From Kitasatospora phosalacinea (GTDB lineage: Bacteria > Actinomycetota > Actinomycetes > Streptomycetales > Streptomycetaceae): 64,000 nucleotides of DNA. The notes under the pieces are model-generated. The model made no database searches and had not been told where the DNA came from. It saw nothing but the letters and a program-made list of their open reading frames with translations. Each line of letters opens with the position of its first letter. Within the stretch, counting starts at the first letter, position 1. Shown piece after piece: positions 39,152-47,700 of the stretch. A program made the position numbers and the translations under genes. Location: the NCBI RefSeq assembly GCF_000716545.1, contig NZ_JNWZ01000017.1, positions 1 through 64,000 of the forward strand, in the 5' to 3' direction.

Positions 39152-40384
39152 TCAGGACAGCTGCGGCAGCACCTCCGCGCCCAGCCGGGCCAGGTTGTGC
39201 AGCGTCGCCGCGGTGTCGCCCGAGCCCTCCGCGAGCAGCGCGAAGCGCCGGATGCCGGTGCTCTCCGCCGTCGCCAGCAGCCGGTCCGCGCACTGCCGGG
39301 GCGTGCCCACCGGGTGCAGGTCGCACAGCAGCTCGGTGTACGCCCGCGGGTCGCGCATCGAGCGCTCCCGGCCGTCCACCGTGCGGTGCGCGCCCAGACC
39401 GTGCGCGAAGAAGTCCGGCATCGTCCGCAGCAGGCCGGCCCGGGCCGCCCCGGCCCGGTCGTCGACCTGCGCCACGCCCGCCGCCACGTGCTCCCGCTCC
39501 ACCCGGGCCAACTGCTCCTCGCCGCGCCCCGCCGCCCGCCAGGCCGCCCGGTACGCCGCCAGCATCTCCCGCTTGTCCTCGTCGCCCGAGTGCATGCCCA
39601 GCAGCATCGGCAGGCCCCGCTCGGCGGCCGTCCGCACCCCGCCCGGCGAGGTGCAGGCCACCACCACCGGCGGGCCCGAGCGGGCCGGCGCCGCCTCGTC
39701 CTGGCGCTGGCGCGGGATCACCCGGCCCTCCAGGCCCAGCCACCCCGCCAGGTCCGTCCGCCGGGCCGGTTCCGCGGCCCGCGGCACCACCGCCACCTCC
39801 GGGAACGCGAACTGCGGCCCCGCCGCCCCCACCCGGGCCCCGCGCAGCCAGCGCAGCAGCAGGTCCAGCCGCTCCGGGAAGCCCCGCTCGTACGCCTCCA
39901 GGCCGCCGCCGAACACCGCCAGGTCGATCCACGGCCCGCCGCGCCCCACGCCCAGGGTGAACCGGCCGCCCGAGGTCAGGTGCAGCAGCGCCGCCTGCTC
40001 GCCCAGCGCCACCGGGTGCCGGGTGCTCAGCACGCTCACCGCCGTCCCCACCCCGATCCGCCGGGTGCGCCCCAGCAGCAGCGCGGCCAGCGTCGCCGCG
40101 TCCGGGCAGACCCCGTACGGGACGAAGTGGTGCTCGGCCAGCCAGACCGCGTCCAGGCCCGCCCGCTCGGCGGCCAGCGCGGCCGAGACGGTCCGCTCCA
40201 GCGCCTCGCCGTGGCCCTGGCCGGGGAACTGCGCGGACAGCAGGAAGGCGCCGACCCGGATCGCGTCCGTGCCGGCGCCCGGCGGCTGCTCGGCGGCGGC
40301 GGGCCGCTCCGCCGGCACCGCCCCGCTGCCGGCCGTCCGCGGGGCGGCGGGGCGGGCTTCGGGCCGGGCGGTGGTCTTCGTCAT
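39152..40384 (-). CDS. Luciferase-like (LLM class) flavin oxidoreductase
   Basis: The 410-residue protein is a TIM-barrel flavin or F420-dependent monooxygenase of the bacterial luciferase family: WLAEHHFVPYGVCPDAATLAALLLGRTRRIGVGTAV, STRHPVALGEQAALL and RFTLGVGRGGPW. The C-terminal part has GTPRQCADRL and a TGIRRFALL strand. The N-terminal 40 residues are Ala/Pro-rich and not conserved. Substrate unknown. The ATG at 40384 is preceded by GGAGG. Neighbouring genes give no pathway hint. Confidence 0.88.
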   Translation of the reverse strand: MTKTTARPEARPAAPRTAGSGAVPAERPAAAEQPPGAGTDAIRVGAFLLSAQFPGQGHGEALERTVSAALAAERAGLDAVWLAEHHFVPYGVCPDAATLAALLLGRTRRIGVGTAVSVLSTRHPVALGEQAALLHLTSGGRFTLGVGRGGPWIDLAVFGGGLEAYERGFPERLDLLLRWLRGARVGAAGPQFAFPEVAVVPRAAEPARRTDLAGWLGLEGRVIPRQRQDEAAPARSGPPVVVACTSPGGVRTAAERGLPMLLGMHSGDEDKREMLAAYRAAWRAAGRGEEQLARVEREHVAAGVAQVDDRAGAARAGLLRTMPDFFAHGLGAHRTVDGRERSMRDPRAYTELLCDLHPVGTPRQCADRLLATAESTGIRRFALLAEGSGDTAATLHNLARLGAEVLPQLS

Positions 40385-40642
40385 CGGGTGCCTCCATCGG
40401 TGCCGCGCAGGGTCGCGGGCCCCGCCGTGTCACCACGTGAGTAACCCATGTCATGTGCCAATGGCACGCCGAACCCCCGATTTCCCCCGGGGAAGGGTGG
40501 ATTACCGCCAAAACCCCGGCAGCCCACCGGCCCGCCGTGCTATTGGGGCCCGCGGGGGCGGTGGGGCGGGCGGGGGCCCCCGGGGTACAACGCGCCGGGG
40601 AGCGGTCCGGTCACCGGCTGGGAACGGCGGCCCGCCGGCCCG

Positions 40643-40648
40643 TACCCT
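40643..40648 (+). promoter_or_regulatory. Candidate -10 for the zinc-ribbon gene
   Basis: TACCCT lies 33 nt before GTG 40681, with AAGGGGAG as ribosome-binding site between them. The remainder of the 296-nt gap shows nothing else that I can support. Confidence 0.4.
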
Positions 40649-40680
40649 GGAGGGACAACGCGCCGGAAAAGGGGAGTCAC

Positions 40681-40995
40681 GTGTCACCGCGTCGCAACCG
40701 GATCGAGAAGTCCGAGGAACGGGGCGGCGGTGGACCGATGGGGAGTTCGCTGCGCCGGGTGGAGGAGTACCGGGGCGAGGACTGGGTGGTGCAGACCGTC
40801 GCCGGCACCGCCGCGCGGTTCTACCGGTGCCCCGGCTGCGACCAGGAGATCCCGCCCGGCGTCGGCCACGTGGTGGCCTGGCCCGACCACGGCGGCGGCG
40901 TGGACGACCGGCGGCACTGGCACCGGGCCTGCTGGGGGGCGCGGGAGCGCCGCGGCTCCAACCTCCTGCGGGGCCGCGGCGCTCCGAAGTACTGA
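40681..40995 (+). CDS. Small zinc-ribbon-like protein, function unknown
   Basis: The 104-residue basic protein holds RCPGCDQEIPPG and, 25 residues later, HWHRACW: a CxxC plus HxHxxC set that could bind zinc. The N-terminal RRNRIEKSEER and the C-terminal RRGSNLLRGRG are positively charged, so it may bind nucleic acid. It is conserved in streptomycetes (from memory, sometimes labelled ATP/GTP-binding, which I cannot see in the sequence). Confidence 0.65.
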   Translation: MSPRRNRIEKSEERGGGGPMGSSLRRVEEYRGEDWVVQTVAGTAARFYRCPGCDQEIPPGVGHVVAWPDHGGGVDDRRHWHRACWGARERRGSNLLRGRGAPKY

Positions 40996-41002
40996 CGGCG
41001 GG

Positions 41003-41770
41003 TCAGGCGTCGCGCCTGCGCAGGACCAGGTAGCCGCCGACCAGGGCGGCGGCCGTCCAGGCCGCGCAGATCAGCAGGCCGGTCCACGGGCCGTACGGCA
41101 GGTCGTCGGTCGGGAAGACCTGGGTGATGGCGCCGCCCGTCTGGTCCGGGAAGTACTTGATCCAGTTCTTCACCACGGGGACGAGGGACAGGAGCGGTGA
41201 GACCAGCAGGATGAACGGGACCAGGATCGCCAGCGCCAGGATCTGGTGCCGCACCATCACCGTGACGCCGGCCGACAGCAGGCACAGCAGGGTCAGGTAG
41301 AGCGCGGTGCCGAACACCGCCCGCAGCACGTTCTCCGCGCCCAGCGAGGTGGAGAGGCCGCCGCCGAGCGCGGCCTGGCCGACGAAGAAGGTGACGAACA
41401 CCGTCACCAGCGAGGCGGCCAGGGCCAGGGCGCCCAGCACGGCGACCTTCGCGGCCAGCAGGGTGCCGCGCTGCGGGACGGCGGCCAGCGAGACCCGGAT
41501 CATGCCGCTGCTGTACTCGTTGCCGACGGCCAGCACGCCGAACACCACGATGGCGAGCCGGCCGAAGCCGACGCCGATGAGGGAGATGGCGGTGGCGTCG
41601 AACGGCCCGCCGTCCTCGGTGAAGTCCGAGGAGTTGTTCCGGGCGACCAGGCCGATCGCCAGGCCCAGCGCGACGGTGATCAGGAAGACCGAGGCCAGCG
41701 ACCAGACGGTGGAGCGGACACTGCGGATCTTGGTCCACTCGGACTGCGCGACGGCGGGGAACGCGGCCAT
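41003..41770 (-). CDS. ABC transporter permease (ABC-2 type)
   Basis: The 255-residue protein has six hydrophobic segments (for example VWSLASVFLITVALGLAIGL, FGRLAIVVFGVLAVGNEY and ILALAILVPFILLVSPLLSLV) and the ABC-2 hallmark EYSSGMIRVSLAAVPQRG. It starts 1 nt after the ATPase gene stop and forms an exporter with it. Substrate unknown; such pairs often export lipids or peptides or give antibiotic resistance. Confidence 0.9.
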   Translation of the reverse strand: MAAFPAVAQSEWTKIRSVRSTVWSLASVFLITVALGLAIGLVARNNSSDFTEDGGPFDATAISLIGVGFGRLAIVVFGVLAVGNEYSSGMIRVSLAAVPQRGTLLAAKVAVLGALALAASLVTVFVTFFVGQAALGGGLSTSLGAENVLRAVFGTALYLTLLCLLSAGVTVMVRHQILALAILVPFILLVSPLLSLVPVVKNWIKYFPDQTGGAITQVFPTDDLPYGPWTGLLICAAWTAAALVGGYLVLRRRDA

Positions 41771-41771
41771 C

Positions 41772-42743
41772 TCAGCTCTCCTTCCCGGGCTCGCGGTCGT
41801 TCCAGCCGGCCCCCCAGACGGGCGGCGGCTCGGGGGCGCCCGCCCCCATGTGGTACTCCACCGACTCGGCGGTCATCTGCATGAACGCCTCCTCCAGCGA
41901 GGCCTGCTGCGGGCTCAGCTCGTGCAGGGTGACGCCGTGCGCGGCGGCCAGGTCGCCGAGGAGGGCCGGGTCGCCGTCGACCACCTCCCAGGAGCCGTCC
42001 GGCCCGGCCTCGGCGGTCAGGCCCGCGCCGTGCAGGGCGTCCAGCAGCTGTTCCTGGTGCGGGGTGCGCAGCCGCACCGAGGAGCGGGAGTTGCGCTTGA
42101 TGAACTCGGCCATCGACAGGTCGGCGAGCAGCCGGCCGCGGCCGATCACCACCAGGTGGTCGGCGGTCAGCGCCATCTCGCTCATCAGGTGGGAGGAGAC
42201 GAAGACGGTGCGGCCCTCGGCGGCCAGGCGCTTCATCAGGTTGCGGATCCACAGGATGCCCTCGGGGTCGAGGCCGTTGACCGGCTCGTCGAACATCAGG
42301 GTCTGCGGATCGGCCAGCAGTGCGGAGGCGATGCCCAGGCGCTGGCCCATGCCGAGCGAGAAGCCGCGGGCGCGTTTCCGGGCCACCGCGGTCAGGCCGA
42401 CCATGTCCAGCACCTCGTCCACCCGGGCGCGCGGCACCCGGTTGGACTGGGCCAGCCACAGCAGGTGGTCGTAGGCGGTGCGGCCGGGGTGCACCGCCTT
42501 GGCCTCCAGCAGGGCGCCGATCCGGCGCAGCGGGTCCCGGATCCCGGCGTAGTGCTTGCCGCCGATGGTGACCTCGCCGCTGGTCGGGTGGTCCAGGTCG
42601 AGGATCATCCGCATGGTGGTGGACTTGCCGGCGCCGTTCGGGCCGAGGAAACCGGTCACCACGCCTTCCGGGATCCGGAAGCTCAGATCGTCGACGGCCA
42701 ACTTGTCGCCATAACGTTTCGTCAGGTGGTGCAACTCGATCAT
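41772..42743 (-). CDS. ABC transporter ATP-binding protein
   Basis: The 323-residue protein has Walker A GPNGAGKSTTM, the signature FSLGMGQRLGIASAL, Walker B TLMFDEPVNGLDPEG and the switch His in VFVSSHLMSEM. The C-terminal extra domain is of the drug/lantibiotic exporter kind (CcmA/DrrA-like). AGGAG lies 8 nt before ATG 42743. It is co-transcribed with the permease. Confidence 0.95.
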   Translation of the reverse strand: MIELHHLTKRYGDKLAVDDLSFRIPEGVVTGFLGPNGAGKSTTMRMILDLDHPTSGEVTIGGKHYAGIRDPLRRIGALLEAKAVHPGRTAYDHLLWLAQSNRVPRARVDEVLDMVGLTAVARKRARGFSLGMGQRLGIASALLADPQTLMFDEPVNGLDPEGILWIRNLMKRLAAEGRTVFVSSHLMSEMALTADHLVVIGRGRLLADLSMAEFIKRNSRSSVRLRTPHQEQLLDALHGAGLTAEAGPDGSWEVVDGDPALLGDLAAAHGVTLHELSPQQASLEEAFMQMTAESVEYHMGAGAPEPPPVWGAGWNDREPGKES

Positions 42744-42827
42744 GTGCCGCTCCTAGGTCTCCGGCCAGGTTATGCCAGAAAGCGGACAAATCGGACAACC
42801 TGTATCCGAGGGGCGCCCGTCGGGCCC

Positions 42828-42839
42828 TACGGTGGAACC
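42828..42839 (+). promoter_or_regulatory. Promoter -10 of the hydrolase gene, leaderless
   Basis: TACGGT (42828-42833) lies 6 nt before ATG 42840 and no ribosome-binding site is visible. The gap to the divergent ABC gene is only 96 nt. Confidence 0.5.
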
Positions 42840-43631
42840 ATGACCTCGCCCAGCGCGCCGACCGTCCGCCAGAACGGCACCGGCACCCCGCTCGTCCTGC
42901 TGCACGCCTTCCCGCTCCCCGCGCGGATGTGGGAGGTCCAACTGGAGCGAGTACCCGGCCCGGCCGGGGACGACGCCCGGGTGATCGCACCGGACCAGCG
43001 CGGCTTCGGCACCGCCCCGCTCGGCGACCTCCCGCCGTCCCTGGACACCGCCGCCGACGACCTCGCCGACCTGCTGGACGGCCTCGGCGTCGAACGCGCC
43101 GTCCTCGGCGGCCTGTCGATGGGCGGCTACGTCGCGATGGCCTTCGCCCGCCGGCACCCCCGGCGGGTGGCCGGACTCGTCCTCGCCGACACCAAGGCCA
43201 CCGCCGACACCGACGCCGCCCGGGCCAACCGGGAACGCGTCGCCGCCGCCGTCCTGGAGCGCGGCAGCGTCGACCTGCTCATCGAGGAGCGGATGGCGGA
43301 GAACCTGCTCGCCCCCGGCACCGACCCCGAACTCACCGCCGCCGTACGGCAGATGATCGCCGAGGCGGATCCGGCCGCGGTCGCCTGGGCGCAGCGCGCG
43401 ATGGCCGCCCGGCCCGACTCGCTGGACGAACTGGCCGCCCTGGAGGTGCCCGCCGCGGTCATCGTCGGCGAACTCGACACCGTCACCCCGCTCAGCGAGG
43501 CCCGGATGATGGCCGAGGCGCTCTCCGACGCCGAACTGACCGTCATCCCGGCCGTCGGGCACCTCTCCTCGCTGGAGGCCCCCGAGACCTTCAACGCCGC
43601 CGTCCGGGCCCTGCTCAAGCGCGTCAAGTAG
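42840..43631 (+). CDS. Alpha/beta hydrolase
   Basis: The 263-residue protein has the oxyanion-hole strand LVLLHAFPLP, the nucleophile elbow GGLSMGGYVA (Ser), the late acid in IVGELDTVTP and the catalytic His in PAVGHLSSLEAP. It is closest in form to 3-oxoadipate enol-lactonase and similar lactonases or esterases. No aromatic-degradation genes are near, so the substrate is open. A perfect hairpin ends the transcript. Confidence 0.9.
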   Translation: MTSPSAPTVRQNGTGTPLVLLHAFPLPARMWEVQLERVPGPAGDDARVIAPDQRGFGTAPLGDLPPSLDTAADDLADLLDGLGVERAVLGGLSMGGYVAMAFARRHPRRVAGLVLADTKATADTDAARANRERVAAAVLERGSVDLLIEERMAENLLAPGTDPELTAAVRQMIAEADPAAVAWAQRAMAARPDSLDELAALEVPAAVIVGELDTVTPLSEARMMAEALSDAELTVIPAVGHLSSLEAPETFNAAVRALLKRVK

Positions 43632-43651
43632 CCGCCCGGCCCGGGAACGCG

Positions 43652-43689
43652 CCGAGGGGGCCCGGAGAACGAACTCCGGGCCCCCTCGG
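43652..43689. terminator. Bidirectional hairpin between the hydrolase and filP
   Basis: CCGAGGGGGCCCGGAG (43652-43667) pairs perfectly with 43674-43689 (16 bp) around a 6-nt loop. It serves two convergent genes. Confidence 0.8.
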
Positions 43690-43734
43690 GCTACTTCAGG
43701 ACTTCAGCGGTGTCCCGACAAGGTTGACGGCGGG

Positions 43735-44664
43735 TCAGCGCGACTGCTGCGCCGGCACGCCCAGCGAGTCGTCGTTGGGCAGCGTGGCCGCCGCGACCGC
43801 CGCACCGGTCAGCGTCGCGAGCATCTCGCGGACGTTGGTCAGCTGCGCGTTGATCGAGTCGCGGCGGTTGGTGAGCGCCGCCAGCTCGCGCTCCGACTCG
43901 CTGCGGACCCGGTCGGCCTTGGCGTTGGCGTCGGCCACGATGTCCTCGGCCTGGCGCTGCGCCGTCTCGATGGTCTGGCGGGAGCGGCGCTCCGCGTCGG
44001 TGCGCAGCTTCTCGGCCTCCAGGCGGAGCTGCTCGGCCCGGTGCTCGATCTCGGCCAGGCGCTTCTCGGCCTTGGCCTGACGGGCCGCCAGGTCGCGCTC
44101 GGACTGCTCCCGGCGCTTGGCCAGGTTGGTCTCGAACTCCAGGGCGGCCTGCGCGGCCTTGGTGCGGGTCTCCTCGAAGAGGGCGTCCGCCTCCTCGCGC
44201 TTGTTCTGCGCGTCCTTGTTGGCCTCGGCGCGCAGCTGCGCCGCGTCCGACTTGGCCTTGTCGACGATCCGCAGGCCCTCGTCCTCCGCCTTGGCCTTAC
44301 GGTCCTTGGCGTAGTTCTCGGCCTCGGTGCGGACCTGCTGCGCGGCGGCCTCGGCGAGCTCGCGGTGCTGCTCGGCGGCGCGGTGCGCCTCGTCGCGCAG
44401 GTCCTTGGCCTCCTCCTCGGCGAGGCGGAGGATCTTCTCGACGCGGGCACCGAGACCGGCGTACGAGGGCTCCGCCTCGGTGACCGCGGCCTGGGCCGTC
44501 TGGGTCTCCAGGTGGAGTTCCTCGATGCGCTTCTCCAGCGCGCTGATCCGGGAGAGCGCGCTGTCTCGGTCGGCCACCAGCTTGGCGATCCGCTCGTCGA
44601 CCTGGGCTCGCTCGTACCCACGGCGTACCAGGTCGAAGCCGTGCGGGGAGTGACTGTCGCTCAT
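43735..44664 (-). CDS. filP: Coiled-coil cytoskeletal protein FilP
   Basis: FilP forms filament networks behind growing hyphal tips, interacts with DivIVA and Scy and stiffens the cell. The 309-residue protein begins MSDSHSPHGFDLVRRGYERAQVDERIAKL, a DivIVA-like N-terminal motif. A nearly continuous coiled coil rich in Ala, Glu, Arg and Lys follows (about residues 30-280), then a short tail. The length agrees with S. coelicolor FilP (310 aa). Start ATG 44664. An upstream ATG (44721) would add 19 non-conserved residues. scy lies 108 nt upstream on the same strand. Confidence 0.95.
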   Translation of the reverse strand: MSDSHSPHGFDLVRRGYERAQVDERIAKLVADRDSALSRISALEKRIEELHLETQTAQAAVTEAEPSYAGLGARVEKILRLAEEEAKDLRDEAHRAAEQHRELAEAAAQQVRTEAENYAKDRKAKAEDEGLRIVDKAKSDAAQLRAEANKDAQNKREEADALFEETRTKAAQAALEFETNLAKRREQSERDLAARQAKAEKRLAEIEHRAEQLRLEAEKLRTDAERRSRQTIETAQRQAEDIVADANAKADRVRSESERELAALTNRRDSINAQLTNVREMLATLTGAAVAAATLPNDDSLGVPAQQSR

Positions 44665-44772
44665 GGGATTTCTGGGCTTCCTGTCGTCAAACCGCTGAGA
44701 TGGTTGAGGGAATCCTGACACGGTACCGGAGTGTCAACGGAGAAACACCGTTGGTTCGCGGACAATGTCCGC

Positions 44773-47700
44773 TCAATCGGGTGGCGCGCCCCCGGACCGA
44801 TTGCCTCCCGATCGAGGAGAGCCCACTCCGGCACCCGCCTTGGGCCCTCCGTCCTTCTTGCCGCCCCCGTTGTTGTGGGCCGACGGCACCACGGGCGCCT
44901 CGAACGCCTCCAGTGCCGACAGCACGTCCTGGACCCGAGAGATCTCGGTGTTGATGTCCTTGCGCCGGCGGACCAGTTCGTCCAACTCCCGCTGGCCCTC
45001 GTCGGTCACGCGCTTGGCCTCCGCCCGCGCCTCGGCGAGCAGCCGCTCCGCCTCCTCGGCGGCCAGCCGCAGCTGCTCCTCGGCGTCCGAACCGGCCCGG
45101 CGGACCCGCTTCTCGGCCTCGCCGTCGGCGCGCTTGAGACGCGACGCGGCCTCGTCGGCCGCCGCCTCCAGCTGCTCCTCCGCCTCCATCTCGGCGGCCT
45201 TGAGCTTCGCCTCCGCCTTGATGATCAGCGCCTCCGCGCGGGTGGTGGAGTCTGCGAGCTTGTTCTCGGCCTCCTTGAGCAGCGTCTCCGCCTTGCGCAC
45301 CGCGGAGATCCGGACCCGGCCCGCCTCCGCCGACGCCTCCGACGTCAGCTCGGACGCCCGCGCCTCGGCCGCCGCGATCAGCTCCGCCGCCCGCTCCTCG
45401 GCCTCCGCGACCTGCGCCTGCGCCTGCTCCTCGGCCTCGGTCAGCTGCTCCTGGGCCGCCGTCACCAACGCGTCCACCCGCTCGCCGGCCGACTTCATCG
45501 CCTGCGCGTTCTCCTTGCGGGCCCGCTCGTGCAGCGCCTCGATCTCGGCGTCGGTGCGCTCGCGCAGCTCCTCGGCCCGCTCGCGGATCGCGGTGGAGTC
45601 CCGACGGGCCTCCGACAGCAGCGCGTCCGCGTCCGCCCGGGCCCTCTCCACCTCGGCCTTGCCCTGCGCCTCGGCCTCCGCGCGCAGCCGCTCCGCCTCC
45701 TGGCGGGCCGCCGACACCATCGCGTCGGACTGCTCCTCGGCGGCCGCGGCCACCGCCAGCGCCTCCGACTGCGCCTGCTCGCCGAGCTGCTCGGCGTCCG
45801 CGAACGCCCGCTCCAGCACCGACTTCGCCTGCTCGCGGGTGGCCTTGTCGTACGACTCGGCGGCCTGGCGGGTCTCCCGGTCGAAGGCCTCGGCGCGGGC
45901 ACGGATGTCCGCGTCGAAATCCTCCGCCAGCGTCCGGGTCGCCAGCGCGTACTCCTCGGCCTCCGAGCGCAGCGCGGCCGCCCGCTCCTCGGCGTCCGCC
46001 AGCGCGGCCGCCGCCAGCTCCTCCGCCTCGGCCAGCGTCCGCTGCGCGGCGGCCTCCGCCTCGGCGCGCTGCTGCTGCGCGAACTCGGCCACGGCGGCCC
46101 GCAGTTCGGCGGTCTCGCGGTCGGCGGCGGCGCGCAGCTCGCGGTCGTACGCCTCGGCCTGCTCGCGCAGCTCGGCGCGCTCGCGCTCGGCGGCGGCCCG
46201 CAGCTCGGCGATCTGGCCGGTGGCCTTCTCGTGCATGCCCGCCACCGACTGGCGGACCTCGGCGGCCTCCTGCTCGGCGGCCGAGACCAGCTCGGCGGCC
46301 CGCGCCTCGCCGTTCGCCCGCAGCTGCTCGGCGGCGTGCTCGGCCCGCTCGCGCAGTTCGGTGGTCTCCCGCTCGGCGGCGGCGCGCAGCTCGCGGTCGT
46401 ACGCCTCGGCCTGCTCGCGCAGCTCGGTGGTCTCCCGCTCGGCGGCGGCGCGCAGTTCGGTGGTCTCCCGCTCGGTGCGCTCGCGCAGTTCGGCGCTCTC
46501 GCGGTCGGCGGCGGCGCGCAGCTCGCGGTCGTACGCCTCGGCCTGCTCGCGCAGCCGGGACGCCTCGGCCCGGTCGGCGGCGGCCTCGGCGCCCAGCGCC
46601 CCGGCCTCCGTGCGGGCGGCGGCGAGGGCCTGCTCGGCCTCGGTGCGCAGCAGGTGCGCGCTCTGCTCGGCCTCGGCGCGGGCCCGGGCGGCGTCCGCCT
46701 CGGCGCTCTCGCGCAGCCGCGCGGCCTCGGCGGCCGCGGCCTCCCGGACCCGCTCGGCCTCGCTGTCGGCGGCCTCCCGGATCGCGGCGGCCTCGGCCAG
46801 CTTCTCGGCGGTCAGCGCCTGGTCGCGCTCCAGGTCGGCGCGGGCGGCCTCGCGGGCGGCGGCGGCCTCCTCGCGCAGCGCCCGCGCGGCGGCCTCGGCC
46901 TGCTCGGCGACCGCCCGGGCGGCCTGCTCGGCCTCGGCGCGGTGCTGCTCGGCCCACTGGGCGGTGTCGGCCCGCAGCGCCTCGGCGGCGGCGTCGGCCT
47001 CGGCGCGGACGGTGGCGGCCGCGGCGGCGGCCTGCTCGCGCAGCTCGGCGCCGTGCCGTTCGGCGGCGGCCCTGGTCTCCTCGGCGGCGGCCTCGGCCGC
47101 CGTCAGCGTCTCGGTGCGGGCCAGCTCGGCGGCGGCGGTGATCTTCTCGCCCTCGGCGCGGGCCCGGGCGAGCGTCTGCTCGGCCCGGCCCTGGACGGCG
47201 GCGGCCTGCTCGCGGGCCTCGGCGCGCAGCCGCTCGACCTCCTCGCCGGCGCCCGCGCGCAGCGCGTCCGCGTCGGCCTTGGCGGTGGTCAGCAGTTCCT
47301 CGGCCTGCTTCGCGGACTCCTCGACCTGCACCGCGGCCTGCCGGCGGGCCTCGGCCCGGACCCGCTCGGCCTCCGCCTCGGCGGCGGCGCGCTGCTCCTC
47401 GGCCTGCTCGCGGGCCTGGGCGGCCTCGGCCTGCATCCGCTCCAGCTGCTCGCGGATCGAGGCGGCGTCCTCCATGGCGGCGTTCTGCGCCTGCTCGACG
47501 GCCTCGCGGGCCTGCTCCAGCAGGGTGCCGGCCTCGGACTTGGCGTGCTCGACCAGCCGGTCGGCCTCGGCGGCGGCCTCGCCGCGGGTGGCCTCGGCGT
47601 CGGTGTTCGCCCGGGAGAGCACCTCCTCGGCCTGCTTGGCGGCGCGGGCCAGCCGCAGCGCCGCGTCCTTGGCGCCCTCGGCGCGGCCGGCCTCCTCGGC

